From the NCBI GenBank assembly GCA_902729315.2, contig LR746277.1, positions 2,919,001 to 2,983,000 on the forward strand: 64,000 nt of DNA, in the 5' to 3' direction. Positions 11,190 to 24,600 of the stretch are shown piece after piece. Position 1 is the stretch's first letter. Each line of letters starts with the position of its first letter. A program made the translations under genes and the position numbers. The notes beneath the pieces are model-generated. The model saw nothing but the letters and a program-made list of their open reading frames with translations, was not told the DNA's origin and did not search any database. This DNA comes from Spirodela intermedia. Lineage: Eukaryota; Streptophyta; Magnoliopsida; Alismatales; Araceae.

Positions 11190-12595
11190 CTAGAACGCGG
11201 CCATCTGTGCTAGCATTGCGGCAGGTGGTGGCGGCAGCGGCGGTGTGGCAGTGGGGAAGGCGACAGATTCGGCGTTCACGGCGACTGCCTTAGCTTTCTA
11301 TGCTGCTAAGGTGAATCCCGTCGAAGCTGGGTTTTTGATGTTTGTACGTTTCCTGGTTTTCTGCACCACGGAATCTATATATATTAAGACTTCTTCAAGT
11401 TTTACTAGATAATTCCGGTGCAATTCTAGTAGAAAAGGGAAGCCCTTCTTGGGAGGGCCTGATCTCTGATTATTTTTAGCTGAAGATCAAACCGTCTAGA
11501 TTTAGTAAGAATTCAGTGCCAAAGCAGTAACCTAGTATAGTAAGCTCCTTGAAGTAGGCGAGAGAACATCAATCTCTTCACACCTGAATAGTTCCTCTTG
11601 AAAACTCGGTTAATACGTAAAGGCTCTAACACTGTTGGTCATAAAATGGGCGTTCAGTCTTCAAGGATGATGCCAACGTTCCTTTCGCTCACATTATCAG
11701 AAGAAAAGTCAGCTTCTTTTGCGTTAATTATACGGCATGAAACTTATACTATACCATCTCAATGCACATGTACTTAAATGTACATTTAAATTTATGCTTG
11801 GATTGTAGTTAAAACTCTTGGCTTTTGCGCTTTGACAATCGTGGCTCCATAAAAAAGGAGGAAAATTAGTTAATTAATCAGATCCAAAGTTGCCTTCTCC
11901 CAATATATATATATATCTTCACGTTCCTCCCCAAAAATCATAATTCTCTCTCTCTCCTGCCAATCGATTCCGCGAATAATATGGAATATTATTCAGAACT
12001 AAGATAAATTTATCTGGGGGGCAAGGTTGATGAGGTGAGAACGTTTTAATAAACTAAAAGACCACATGGAAAAGATAACTAATCACCCATCATCCGACTA
12101 ATTTGTCCCGAGATAAAACCAATAAACTCTGGAGTAGAAACTCTGCCGATTTATTATTAGGTTTTAATGCTTCTTTGCAGGACTACCCTAAGTAGAAAGA
12201 GCTAGTGATATTATTGTGGTTGGCCGAAGGCTGCTTGCTTGAGTTCCACCAACTCATCACTCTCCAACGGAGGCCCACTTCAACAATGCACTCAATTCTC
12301 TCACATAAATTCTCCAAACTGCATATGAACACCATCCGTCTGAACACAAAAGCTTCAGAAGGTGTTTAGTCTCCTGCTTTTGACTAAAAGCCCCCTCCCC
12401 CCCCCCCAAAGTGGGGCCCGGTTGATCCTGGGCTGGCCCGAGAGACCTTCAGCTCAGAAGAGAATGAAACGAGGAGGGGGTGGGGGGAGAGTGAACAGAA
12501 CGCGTAAGGTGGGAGATATCCGGTGTGAGAATCATCAAATAATTAACGTACATAAAACACGGACCTAACAAGAGAAAACGCCACAAGCTGTTCTG
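11190..12595. other. Intergenic DNA between the small ORF and the PA200 3' end
   Basis: The first 150 bp are still GC-rich and Gly/Ala-coding in a shifted frame, most likely the 3' UTR of the small ORF. The remainder is AT-rich and holds short simple repeats: an AT run near 11904-11914, a CT run near 11947-11956 and a C-rich run at 12391-12407. No gene, RNA or terminal repeat is recognised. Confidence 0.4.
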
Positions 12596-12601
12596 TTTAT
12601 T
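12596..12601 (-). terminator. Candidate poly(A) signal of the PA200 gene
   Basis: On the minus strand this reads AATAAA, 60 bp after the TGA stop at 12662-12664. The position suits a near-upstream polyadenylation element for a short 3' UTR. Plant signals are loose, so other sites may also be used. Confidence 0.5.
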
Positions 12602-12661
12602 CCGCAAACCCTCAGAGCCTTTGACTTTTGGAAACCTCTCTTCTCTGACAGTTGATCTGCA

Positions 12662-15600
12662 TCATGCAAAGTACGAAGACGAAGACGACGCATCCGCCAA
12701 GACCTGAAAATGGGATCAAGACTGGGTTGATGAGTTTTGATCTCGCACAGATAATTATAATAATAATAATTAATTAATTAATAATTAATAATGACATAAG
12801 GGCGAAGGACTTGGATGGCCATGCCTCCAGCTGTTCCTCAGTGAATGAATCCTTCTGGATGATCCAAGTGTCTGCATGAGTTCGCCGGAACTCTGCAACT
12901 GCTTTGGTGACCGTTGATTTGACTGGAGATGGCTCATTGACAAACTGAGCGAGCAAGGTTACATGTTCTGGAAGCCAGCTGCAATCATTGGAGTTCGATT
13001 TCAGAGATAATAAGCAGCAGAGAAAGAGCAAGGACCACTTTGGCAGAAGTCATTTCTATGATTATCCTTATTATTATCTCAATAACCCATTTGTACTTAT
13101 ATTGATATTATTCAGAGGAACTATGTTCTACTTGGTTAGAAGAAAAGAAAATCAAGACGAGCATTGATCCACCAACAGTGAGAAGAGTGATGTGTAAACG
13201 GATATGACTTGAAGAGTAACATAGTTTTATAGTGAATAACCATGCCTAAACATCTGGCCATCAAAGTCCAAATCAATTGGTGATGAGTGGAGTTGGCACC
13301 TCAACATATTATCAGTTGACATTTCCAGTTTCAACTACTTTAATCTGCCTCTTTATGTAAACCGTGCGCATAAAAGCAGTCAACAACTCTGATACCTCGT
13401 CCTATGTATTAGGCCGTCAGACTCAAACTCAATTGACGATGGCCACAAAGTTTTCCTTTATTTCATTCTACGGAGGACTATTCTACCAAAGTATAGGACA
13501 GATTCTTCTCATTCTCTGTCTCCATCTTGTTCTCTATCTAACCTGATTCAAGGTTCAATATAGCCTCCATGATCAGAGTTGAGTTATGAGCAAATAGGAG
13601 AATGCGCATGGCATCGGGAAGGGGAAAATAGTGGAGAACGGAAAGCAGACTCTCGTCTTCTGATGGCCAAGAAAGAATTCTTTGAGCAGGGATTGCCAAA
13701 AACGGGGTGAGACTGAACAAAGCCCTGCCTAAAGCTAGAAGAAAAATCTATGTAACCATGCATAAATGTGTCAATTATTTATCTTTAAGAGATGAGGATT
13801 TTCAGCAATAACTATTGTGGTTATTATTGCAATGAAAAAGACAACTCCGTAATGTTCACCCATGTCAAAGAGTAATTGATTCCAACATCAAAGAGTAGGT
13901 CTTGGCTGTTGATTAAAACATTAAAGATTCCAATCCCACAACAATCTAACAGTCAGTGTCCTTTTATAGACGCACCTAGCCCAAGAACACTGGGAATGTT
14001 TGGAGCACACCATTATGGTAGTCGATTCGTGTTTGAACAAAATAAAAAAGGAAAGTTAAGCATGAAAAGAAAATGGTCAAAATTTGTGCTTGCACGTAAC
14101 ACACCTGGGCATGTCATAGGGAGTTGACAATACTGTTGCGACCAGTGCAAGGACAGTACCATGCAAGTAAACTGTGGACTGACTTGATCTCCAGTTTCTG
14201 CAGCCACAGGTTACAAGTCATCGATGTATTGTTTGCAATGAAAGAAGCGCACGTAGAGGTGATCTGTATACAGTTTAACACATCTAGCCATTTGAAACTG
14301 AGACAACTCAGTCAATCAAAGGGAGGCAACCAAATCATCAAGATCTGAAAATTTCATCCCACTGACAGATAGTTTCTATAAGTGACTGAGAAAAAATCAT
14401 TTTTTAAATGTTTCTGTATAAGTAGGTAATTTATTTATTTTTTTAAAATCCAATCGGTGCAGGGAGGACGGGGAGAGGGGGATCTAGATCGGAACCTGTT
14501 CTTCCGTTTCTTGTTCACAGAGAGTGCTTCAGCAAGAGCTCGATCCTGAAAGACTTTTGCAAGGTCTTCATCCCCTCCATTTATCAAACTGGCAAGAACT
14601 CTGGCAGCATGCTCTCTAACCTGTGCAATCACCAAGATAAACAGTTTTTATGCCAGTTGCTGATGAAATAAGGCGGACAGAGACCTCAGAGTTGGGTCTG
14701 AAATGATGACACTATCACCTCTGTCACCTAAGAACTACATCTAGCCATAAGATGACGACTATGTTCCCTATGAAACTTGGTGTATAGTGGACAAGGGAAG
14801 TGTCTACAACATAGATTAGACTGCCTGCCCATGCGTACTGCATACCAATGGCTGGGTCACTGCTGTTGCATGGAGTGAGTGGACTTAATTAAAGGGTATT
14901 ATTTAGTAGTAATTGGTGAATAACATCAGAAAAATAAGGTATCGACAACTCAAATCCAAAGCACCTTAAATCTAGAACAAACAAAACGTGCTTGAACTTG
15001 TTGAAATTCTGTCGGAACTTGACATTTCAAGAAAGTGGTGGATAGAGAGTTCCTCATAAACCCTCAAAGCACTTTATAATTCGGTTATGAAACAGAAAGG
15101 CATTTCTTTTCTGGTCACCTTATCACAAAAAATTTACCTACCTTAACACTGTAATTAATGCTGAACGTACACAAGGAAGAATGACTCGATGATGGAAGAA
15201 AGCTATCTAAGCTTTTCAACTAAATGTCAAGCACAAACCTCTACTTGATTGTCCAGAAGCAGTTGCTCAGTACTCGCCCAGATCTGTTGCTTCTCCACAT
15301 TTGATAGAATGAATGTGTGCCTGACAAGAATAGCGTCAAATTTGAGGGCTATTCTGTTTACCTTAACAATGCCCCCAGGAAGTTAAGAACATTACCAAAT
15401 AAATGAGGATAGAATTACGGGATAGCACTCAACCGTGATCCACAAAAGAAACAGATGAACATAACAGAATACGAGGTGCTATGAACAGGGTTATCCATTA
15501 TTGGATGATTCAAGATCTAAAGCATGAAGGGGAGTGAACCTTGTTTCATGATCTGATTACACCAATGTGGCAAATGTGCCACGTGTGATTGGCAAAGGCA

Positions 15601-18600
15601 ACACTTGCTTTAGTACTTAACGTAATATCATTGGAGGATTCTCTTTTTAGAAACAACTATAGTTGATACATTTGACAAGGAGAAAATGGCCCAAAATTGA
15701 GTCTCGGGTATCATATTTAGGTCTTACAGTTCTATGAAACGGACCTTCTCATGAATTGACGCATTCATGCACGAAAATACACTAAAATGGTCCTTAGGAT
15801 GCCCAAGGCTCACTCTTTGGGACAATCAAACATTACAAAAGGAGAGAACAACCTATCATATGAACAAAAAACTGACTACACCATTGAAAACTTGGCCAAC
15901 CTTCATTTACACCAATCAAAACTTGGTTTACATCTTTGCTTTAAAGTTTAAATGTTGCAGACATCTATTGTGAGGTATGTTAATTCGCAAAACATAGACA
16001 AGTTTAACTTACCATAGGTAAAACAAAAAATTCCACTCCTTTCCGAATTCATTGAAATATTTTGGGTCTTTCATCCACTCACAGGGCATCTAGCTCCAGA
16101 TGGTTTGTTACCTTTATAGATGATTGTACATTGATCACTTGGATTTTTTTGCTCAGACATAAATCATGGTAGTGTTATACTTCTAAAAATTTGTTCACTC
16201 ATTAAAAATCAATTTGGAATCAATGTTAAAAGATTCAGATCAGATAATGCTAAGCATTATTTCAATCGAATATTAGCCTTTAATTTCTAAAAAGAAGAAT
16301 ACTACATGAATCCTCATGTGTTAACACACCACAACAAAACTAGGTAGTTTAAAGGAAAACTTGTAACTAGAGCTCTTCTTTTTCATAAAAACTATACCTA
16401 AATCCTTTTGGGGAGGCAGCTTTAATGATTACTCACCTCATATACAGTTTATATGCCTTAGTGCCTTAGGATTCAAAAGCCAAGTAGAAAATTGTCATCT
16501 TTTTATCTTACTGTCTCACAAAAAACTAATATCGTGCCAAAGATGTTTGGGTGTGTAGAATTTGTTCATGTTCATGATCAACATAGGGGCAAATTGGATC
16601 CCAGGACATTAAAATGCCTCTTAGTTAGATAGTCTCAAACAAAAGAATATAAATTCTATCATCTTCTCTCAGAAAGAGACTTCATTTCAGTTGATGTCAA
16701 CTTCCATGAAAATGAATCCTACTCTATCCAACCTTATCTTCATGAGGAGAATCAAGATGATGAAGATATATATGAATGATAATTTCTTCCTACCCATTTC
16801 ATTGGCTACACCAACACATCCTAACTCTACTCCCAAACAATTGTCTAACTCGATTCCCAACTCTACGTCAAAAATGTGAGATTTGACAATATGCATTCAA
16901 GAAAGAAGACGGATTTCTTGGAATCTATGCAAGTTCTAAGAACCTCACTCTAATGTTGAAAATAAGGTATCAGCTCTTCGTTCTTCACTTCCACCTGAAA
17001 TTTAATGTCATATCAACAATTAAAATGAGGATCTGCCTATTGTCAGATATTGCATCAGAGGATCCTTAAATCTTCTTGCACATTCTGTCTATGAACATTT
17101 TTCACCATCTCATAGAACTTTCCTTATTACTTTAAAAAATGTTACCATCCTTATCCCTATCACTCTATTTGAGGCATTTGTTCAATGAAAAAATGTAAAC
17201 AAACTATGAGATAGATACTTTGCATAACAATTAAACTTGGAAGTTAGTAAGGCTGTCAATAGGAAAGAGAACCGGCGGCTGTAAATGAATCTTTACAGTG
17301 AAATACCAAGAAAATTAATCCATAGAGAGATACAAGGCCTGATTGATTGTCAAAGTGTATACTTAAACCTATGGGTTGACTACCAAAAGACTTTCAGTCC
17401 TATAGCAAAAATGAATACAGTAAAAATTTTGTTATCATTAGCAGCTAATAACGGCTGAAATCTACATCAATTTGATGTTATGAATAGATTTCTATATGGA
17501 GAATTAGAAGAAGAAATCTAAATGAAAGTTCCACTGGGACACAAAGAATTTAACTATCAATGCAGTGTGTAACTTAAATAAATCCTTGCAAATTGAAAAA
17601 AACTTGGGCCTAATTTGATAGGTTTAAAAGAGCCATGATTGTAATAACATATACGCAAAGTAAACAAGATCACACATTATTTGTTAAACACTCATCTTCA
17701 AGGAGAGTTACAACAGTCTTAGTATATGTTGATGGCATAATTGTGATTGGAATTTAAGAAAAAGAAAAAGAATATCTAAGCTAGTGTCTGGTTAAGGAAT
17801 TTGATAACAAAACATCAGGAAGGTTGAAATAATTCCATATTATTGAAGTAGCCCACTCAAATAAAGGTACTTTTATCTCCCTACAAAGGTATATTATAAA
17901 GTTCTGAAGGACTTATAACAAGCAAAGCTGCATGTAAACTAGCAAATAAATGAATAAATTTAAATCTCAAACTTGGTGGAGCAGGAGAGGATGTTACTGC
18001 AAATAGAGAAATGTATCAATGATTGGTTAAAGACCGATTTATTTATCTCATACAGTACCAGATATACCATATACAGCGAATGTGACTAGCCAATTTATAC
18101 ACAATCCAAAGTAAGTACAATTGCACAGCTCACTGAGTGTCATATTGTCTCAAAGGAATACCAAGAAAAGATATTTTTTTCTAATTTAGGATTAGTACTT
18201 GATGCTAATTATGCAGGGTATATAGTGTGTAAGAGACCTACTTTGGATATTGCACCTTCCTTGGTGAAAGTCTTACAATATGGCAGATTAAGAAGTAAAA
18301 TATGATAGCAAGGTCAATGCAGAAATGAGCCGTAAAATAGAATTCTAAGTCATGACTCAAGATATATGTGAAAACTAGAAGATCAAGAGAGATGGTCTAA
18401 TGGGACTATACTATGACAATGAGCCGGAATCAACATAGTGCACAGTTCAGTTCAACATGACAAAACCAAGCACATTGAGATTGATCAGCACTTCATCAAG
18501 AAGAAATTAGAAAGCAGACTGATTTGCACATCCTGTGTCCACAAATAATCAAATCGCAGACATAATTACTAAAAGTTTGGACTGTATCTTAACATTATGT

Positions 18601-21600
18601 ATTCAAGTTGGGAATGAATGATATCCATTATCCATCTAGAGGGGAAGTGTCAGGATAAGTTGTACCTTTACTTTTTTATTTCTTTATTTCTTTAACTGAA
18701 AAGATGTGAGAAAAATGATTGACATTAAAATTTTATTATGTTTTAGACAAATCCGCCATTCTTTTTGTTTCAGATCAATGCTCACCCCATTGCCAGTCTG
18801 GTCCCAAACCCACATTTGTTTTTCTTTAACTGAATAATTATGCTCAGTGACAGTGATCCAGACATTTCACTGTATATTCGAAACCATATTGATGTAATTA
18901 CCTAAGCTCTCAAAAAATCTACATGGGCTGGCCCAACAGTCAGCAACATTCTCAGGTCAAAGGGCTAGAGTCTGTGATTGCACAGAGGTTCAGCAGACTC
19001 CCCAACCTATAGTGCCATGCTAGGCAAAAAATCAACCAGTGAACAAAAAACCAAGCTTCTGCAAACAAGATAAATATAACCTAGATCATGCCTAGTTGTG
19101 ATACTATGACACTTTACGAGTAAAGCATGATGAGGGAACCCACAATAAACACGAACCAATTGTTAATGATTATGTTTAGTAATAATCTTTGGAAAGAATG
19201 AAGCTTATAATAAAGAGACAAAACAATAGCCTAACGCCATTTGTACTACAAAGAAAAATATAAAGTAAAAAAAATGACCATGGATACGAGAAAGATAACA
19301 TGACAGCCAAGCTTGTGACATTTGGCATCTCTTCCATAAAAGCAAATCAAAGTAGCCAAAATTTAGTCAAAGAACTGACCTGTACATAAAAGTTTGGAGA
19401 TATGTTAGAGAAGCTAATCTTGTTCGCCAGTTTGGATCGCTGGTTGAAGAAAGGAGCACAGAGACAGCATCTTCTAGATGCGGACGAGGAAGAACCCTCC
19501 ATTTGAGTAACCTAAATGCACTCTTGGCTAAGGCTGATAAATCTTTATGAGATGTTTCCTGCAGGAAGAATCAAATTTCATCAAAAATAAACCTAAATAA
19601 TGCAACAAGGGAGAAATATGTTCATCCAACAAGAAAATTCTAGTTGCTGTTCTTTCAAAAAAACTAAAAATTTCTATTGTCAGTTGCACACTGGGTTTGC
19701 ACTTGAAAGTGTAAATCAACAAGAAATGAAGCTCAACCAATGAAATGTGCTTTCTCATTTGGTTACAATTTTCCTGTTAAATATTTCTAAACAATATCGA
19801 CAAAAGTAAGCTTTTCAATATCCTTAATCCAGCATCCACAATTTGAAAATGTTTCTTTTGTGGAAAACTACAGTGCGTGTTAAAAGGTCTGGTGATTAAC
19901 AGAACAAGATTGAAGCATGAAGATTACAAAGAGTGTATAACAGAAAATTGTTACCTGTAAAGATAATACGGGATAAATAAGAGAAACAATCATGTCCAAC
20001 AAATATGAAGATCTTCCAGATTTTAGTGATGAGATTGTGAAATGAAACATCTGCAGAAATTTACAAAATGTTAGTGCATTGAATCAGAATGGAGAAAAGG
20101 GGTAGTACATCTGGTATAAAACATTATCTGAATAATCACCGTTTCCATCTTTCTAACATCAGCATTTAATTTCATATCTGCTGAACCATTTTCATTCGTT
20201 ACATCGCCTGTTGACACTGGATTCTCGGATGGACTAAAATTCTGGATATTCCCAGTTAATTCTAAGGCATGCGCCTTAAAAGATAGGGCCAAATCGTCAC
20301 ATCCAGGCAAATCAGCCATACCACTGTTTTCGTGATACTGAATGTGGGAGGAGAAGAGTCGTAAATTAGAACATACAATACATAGTGCAACACCGATTGC
20401 TTCTCGAACCTGCAAAATAAAAGAATAATTTTAAAAAAAAACAGCCAGCAAACCAATTAACAAGCACCAATATATTTTGACAATTGACAAGTGAAAATCC
20501 ACCTAAGCCTCATTTGTATCAAACCTAGAAGTAATCTTCATACACTAAAGCCATCAACTATCATCGAAAATTTGAAGATTGTATATAGAAATTATCAAAA
20601 AGATTCCCATCTTAACATCATATTTTCAATCCAGGTTCAGCTGACCTAGAGGGCAACCCATACACCAGGAAACAAAGCAATAATTTTTGCTATAAGGTTT
20701 ACCAGAAAATAGCACATTCAAATATGGTAGCCGTTTTCTAGCAAAACTGGATGCTACAGAGAGAGATAGGGCGTCACGGAATCCTTCACAGCATACAGTC
20801 TACTTCAGGATATGGACCAGGCAGGTCCTATTATCAAAACATCTCCTGTGGTCCAAATTCCTATCCTCAAAACCTGGATAATATCCTCAAAATCATGAGC
20901 TATACTTCTGCTGGGGAGTTCCTCTTTGTTGGAATCATCTCCTGAAACCATTCTATGAATATTTCACTTACCAGATTGTTGCAGAATCCAAGATTATGAA
21001 GTAATAGCAAATGAAAAAAAAGGAAAAAATTAAATGAAATATTCTCATTGAATTGTGACGAAAGTGAGAAGTTATACCCGCTCTTCTGATGGATTTTTTA
21101 CTAATTATTTTTTCTAAAGACAGAAGCATAATGAATGAAGGATGATAACACAATTACATAAAAAACGATATTAAAATTAACACAATAGTATACATAAAAA
21201 ATAACACTGCCAATATACATGAAATCTTGTAAGGGTCCCAACTGGAAGACAGAAGAATTAGAAAAAGAGGTGCTGAAAAGAGAGAATTGGACATAAGATA
21301 GAATACAAAGTGGAATAACAGTAGAATCCGTACCCAAAACTCGAATGCTTTCCATAATAACTAAAGCAATGTAATCCCAAAGAGAACAAATTTAAGTACA
21401 CAAAAATAGCAAGAACCAATAAGCCCTCTATAATCACCATGTAATACAGAGTGCCAATCAAAAAGTCGTCACCAAAATTGTGCATGACTAATTAATTAGA
21501 GACCAAGTTTTTTTCTTAGGAATACTGGGATCTTGTATTCTGGTACTAATGCCAATCGTTTCAGTCATAAGGCACTAGTGTAACAAGAAACACAAGGCCT

Positions 21601-24600
21601 AGCCAATAAAACTTCTACAATCAGTGTGTAAGTCAAACTCAGGAGCAAGATAGCGGCCAAAACTTCAGGGAAAAATAGCTAATTAATCTGAGAATATACA
21701 GAAAAAAGAAAAAAACAACAAATGCGGTTGTGTTCTAGAACGTCATTGGCATTAGGATTATTGCCATGAATATATAAAGTTCAACAGAGTACTTTTAAGG
21801 AGCTCCAAGTAAACAGAAGACTAATTAATCTGCCAACAGTGAAGACGAATGAAAAAATTGAATGAACCAGAGGCACTTTAAAGTGACCAGAAGTAACAGT
21901 AAATCAAATACTGTTGGGATATTAGCTGCTTACTTGTGCAGATGAATGACTCATGTTATCCCTTAGCTCTTTCAGGAGTTTATCATGATACTGGACCTCA
22001 ACATCAGGCATTGTGGGAGGTGAAATTTCTAAAAATGCAGCACAAATAAAAATATATCTCTTTGCCACCATACTTGTGGGAACCATTTGCAGCAATGGTC
22101 TTAGCAAACAATCCAGAATTTGCTGCCTCAACAAGGGAGCTCTTGTACCATATTTTCCTTTGCCTGTGACAGCGTACCGAACACAAGCTGCCCATTCTGG
22201 TATAGACTCCACGGATGGAGCTGAAATAATTTTCTGCAATTGGACCATTACCCAGTTATCCCAGGCAGCTGACAAATCACTGATATCAGAATGCAGCATC
22301 CCAGCAAAGGCTTCAGCAGCAACACATTGCATTGGTCTCTCTGTTGCACTCACAAGCTCTTCAATTGCAACACGAATTGCTATAATTAATGGAGTTCCGC
22401 ATTCTTGCGTTAATCTCTTAAAAATCCGGGCGAACTTGGAGTAAAAGGAGTTACCCCCTGACAAAGATACCCAACTGGGAGTGCGTGGCCATGAGGCAGA
22501 AAATTCAAAGTAGAATGAAGTGATAGCTTTATCTGTTGAGCTCTGTAGGGATCCATAATCTGCTCTCGAGCCCTCCAGATCAGCTATCACATGAACATGG
22601 GAAAGGCTCTTCAGAGTTTCGCCGAAGAAATCATCTTCCTGTAAAATCTGGACTAAGACCCCCTCAAGAGGGGGTCTATTTTTATCTCTTGAATCTTCCA
22701 TGCTCTGAAGTTGTTTCTCAACAGCAGTTTTCCGATGAGACCCTTGCAAGAGAGTGTTCAAAGCTGAGATTGCAAGCATCCTTGACTGAGGCTGCTGACT
22801 TTTTAAAGTCCTTAGGAAATGCCCTGATCAGATATTAACCACTGTTAAACCTTTAAAGAAGCCGGAATTTGGCAGTTATTTAGGCAAGGGTACAGATATA
22901 AGTAGCTGTGTTGATTAAGGAAATTAGTATAGGTTTAAGAATAAACTACTTCCACAGTAATTCACATAAAATAAAAGGACAACGTTATTCATGACCAGCA
23001 CTGACCAGTAGTTTCACCGAGTAATTGAGAAGAGAAACTAGAGTCACTTCTAGAAGCCAAAGTCAACAACAACAGTACTCGGTTAGCCATTAGATGATAC
23101 CTGCAAAACAATCAAGTTACTCGGTTCAACACAATTAGCATGACAGGGATCTTGCAAATGAGAAATGCAAGCAAATAAATCACCATTGCTAGAGAAATAA
23201 AGTGAGCCAAAGAATATGAGGGAAAGTACCTCCAATGCAGCCCATTAGAAGAAAAGCTCATGGAACTGATCTTAGAAATCAAAGTCTGAAACTCTGTTTG
23301 TTCTAACGAATTGTCTAGGTTCTTGAAGAAAGACTTAGGTAGCCCAGCAAAGTGAATGTTATATTTAACAAATAGCTGTTTCAGTAAAAACATCACAAAA
23401 AAGTGAAAACACAGATGATGTAAATTAAATCGACAAAAATTAACAATAATATCATACCTCGCTGATAGCTTTCTGGGCTTTCAATGATTCATGGTGAGAA
23501 CTATAAAACATGAAAAAAGTGAGATCCAAATCAAGCGATGCTACCAAAGAAATAGTGTAAAAAGGGAATGGCAAAAAAAGGAAAAAATAGGCACAAAGGT
23601 TACCTAGAAAGAAGGCCCAAGACGAAGGATGAAAAGGAACTAGCATCCTGTTGTTGCAAAAAAAACGTTGAGTCAAAATTATTAATGACTGGAATATAAG
23701 CAGAGATTATAAAAGTAGAAGATACCATCGTCAAATGCCTGAGAATAGTTTGTGCACTAAGAACAGAGCATGAGCCTAAAACTACATGCTCCGATGATGT
23801 TGGATCATGAAGTTTCTCAGTCAAAGTAAGAACACATTTTGCAATTAATCGTGGCCACCGCTTGAGTATTTTTAGGAGAGTTTTTCCAGCACGCCTATGG
23901 GACAATGGAAAGAGGGATCAAAAAAAAAACTGGCAAAAAAAAGATATGTGAGAAAAGGAAATTACTTAGACTCCAAAACGATGCAAGATGAGCCTTTTTT
24001 GGAGAACATTAAAAAGAAAATCAATTGAGAAGGCTTAACAAGAATACGCCAAAAAATAATGTCACAACGATTATGCATAGTTAGCCACGTCAGACTAAAA
24101 CCACTACTCCAATAAACACAAAACTGTTTGGTCATTCTGTTTACCAGTTGTGCACCTTAATGAAAGAGCAATTAAAACTCAAGCAGGTCTGAATACGAGA
24201 GCAAGGCTAAAGGTTTTAAAACCATGACTTATTTCACATGGATAGAAAATCAGGTTCCAAGTTGGATGGGATATTCTCTTCGTGACATCCATGTAGAAGA
24301 ACTAATAAAAAAAATAGCCATCCATGTGAGAGCACAGGACAGTCGACATCTTCTGATCGCCATCTCTGATTTTGATGAGGTAATCAGAGATTGGTAGATG
24401 CCTCTGATTTAAAACGTTATACCTTAAAAACTTCTGTTTCCAATACATGCTTATCTTTGGTCATGGCATCTGTTCAGTTATTTATGATTCAAGCATTGGA
24501 AATCAGTATTTATTATCGGATCGATATTACATGATTCAAGGTTAGTTTTCAAAAAATGATTTAATTTCAAAGGAATAAGGGACGTGGAACTCTTCTAGAA

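Noticed and set aside
12774-12824. PA200 ending in AWPSKSFALMSLLIIN as the normal C-terminus, or a frameshift in the tail
   Set aside because: A GC-AG intron joins exon 34 in phase to a downstream exon that encodes the conserved SSSSSYFA ending, so neither is needed as the main product.
22013-22444. 143-codon plus-strand frame
   Set aside because: It is the antisense shadow of the 890-bp PA200 exon 27.
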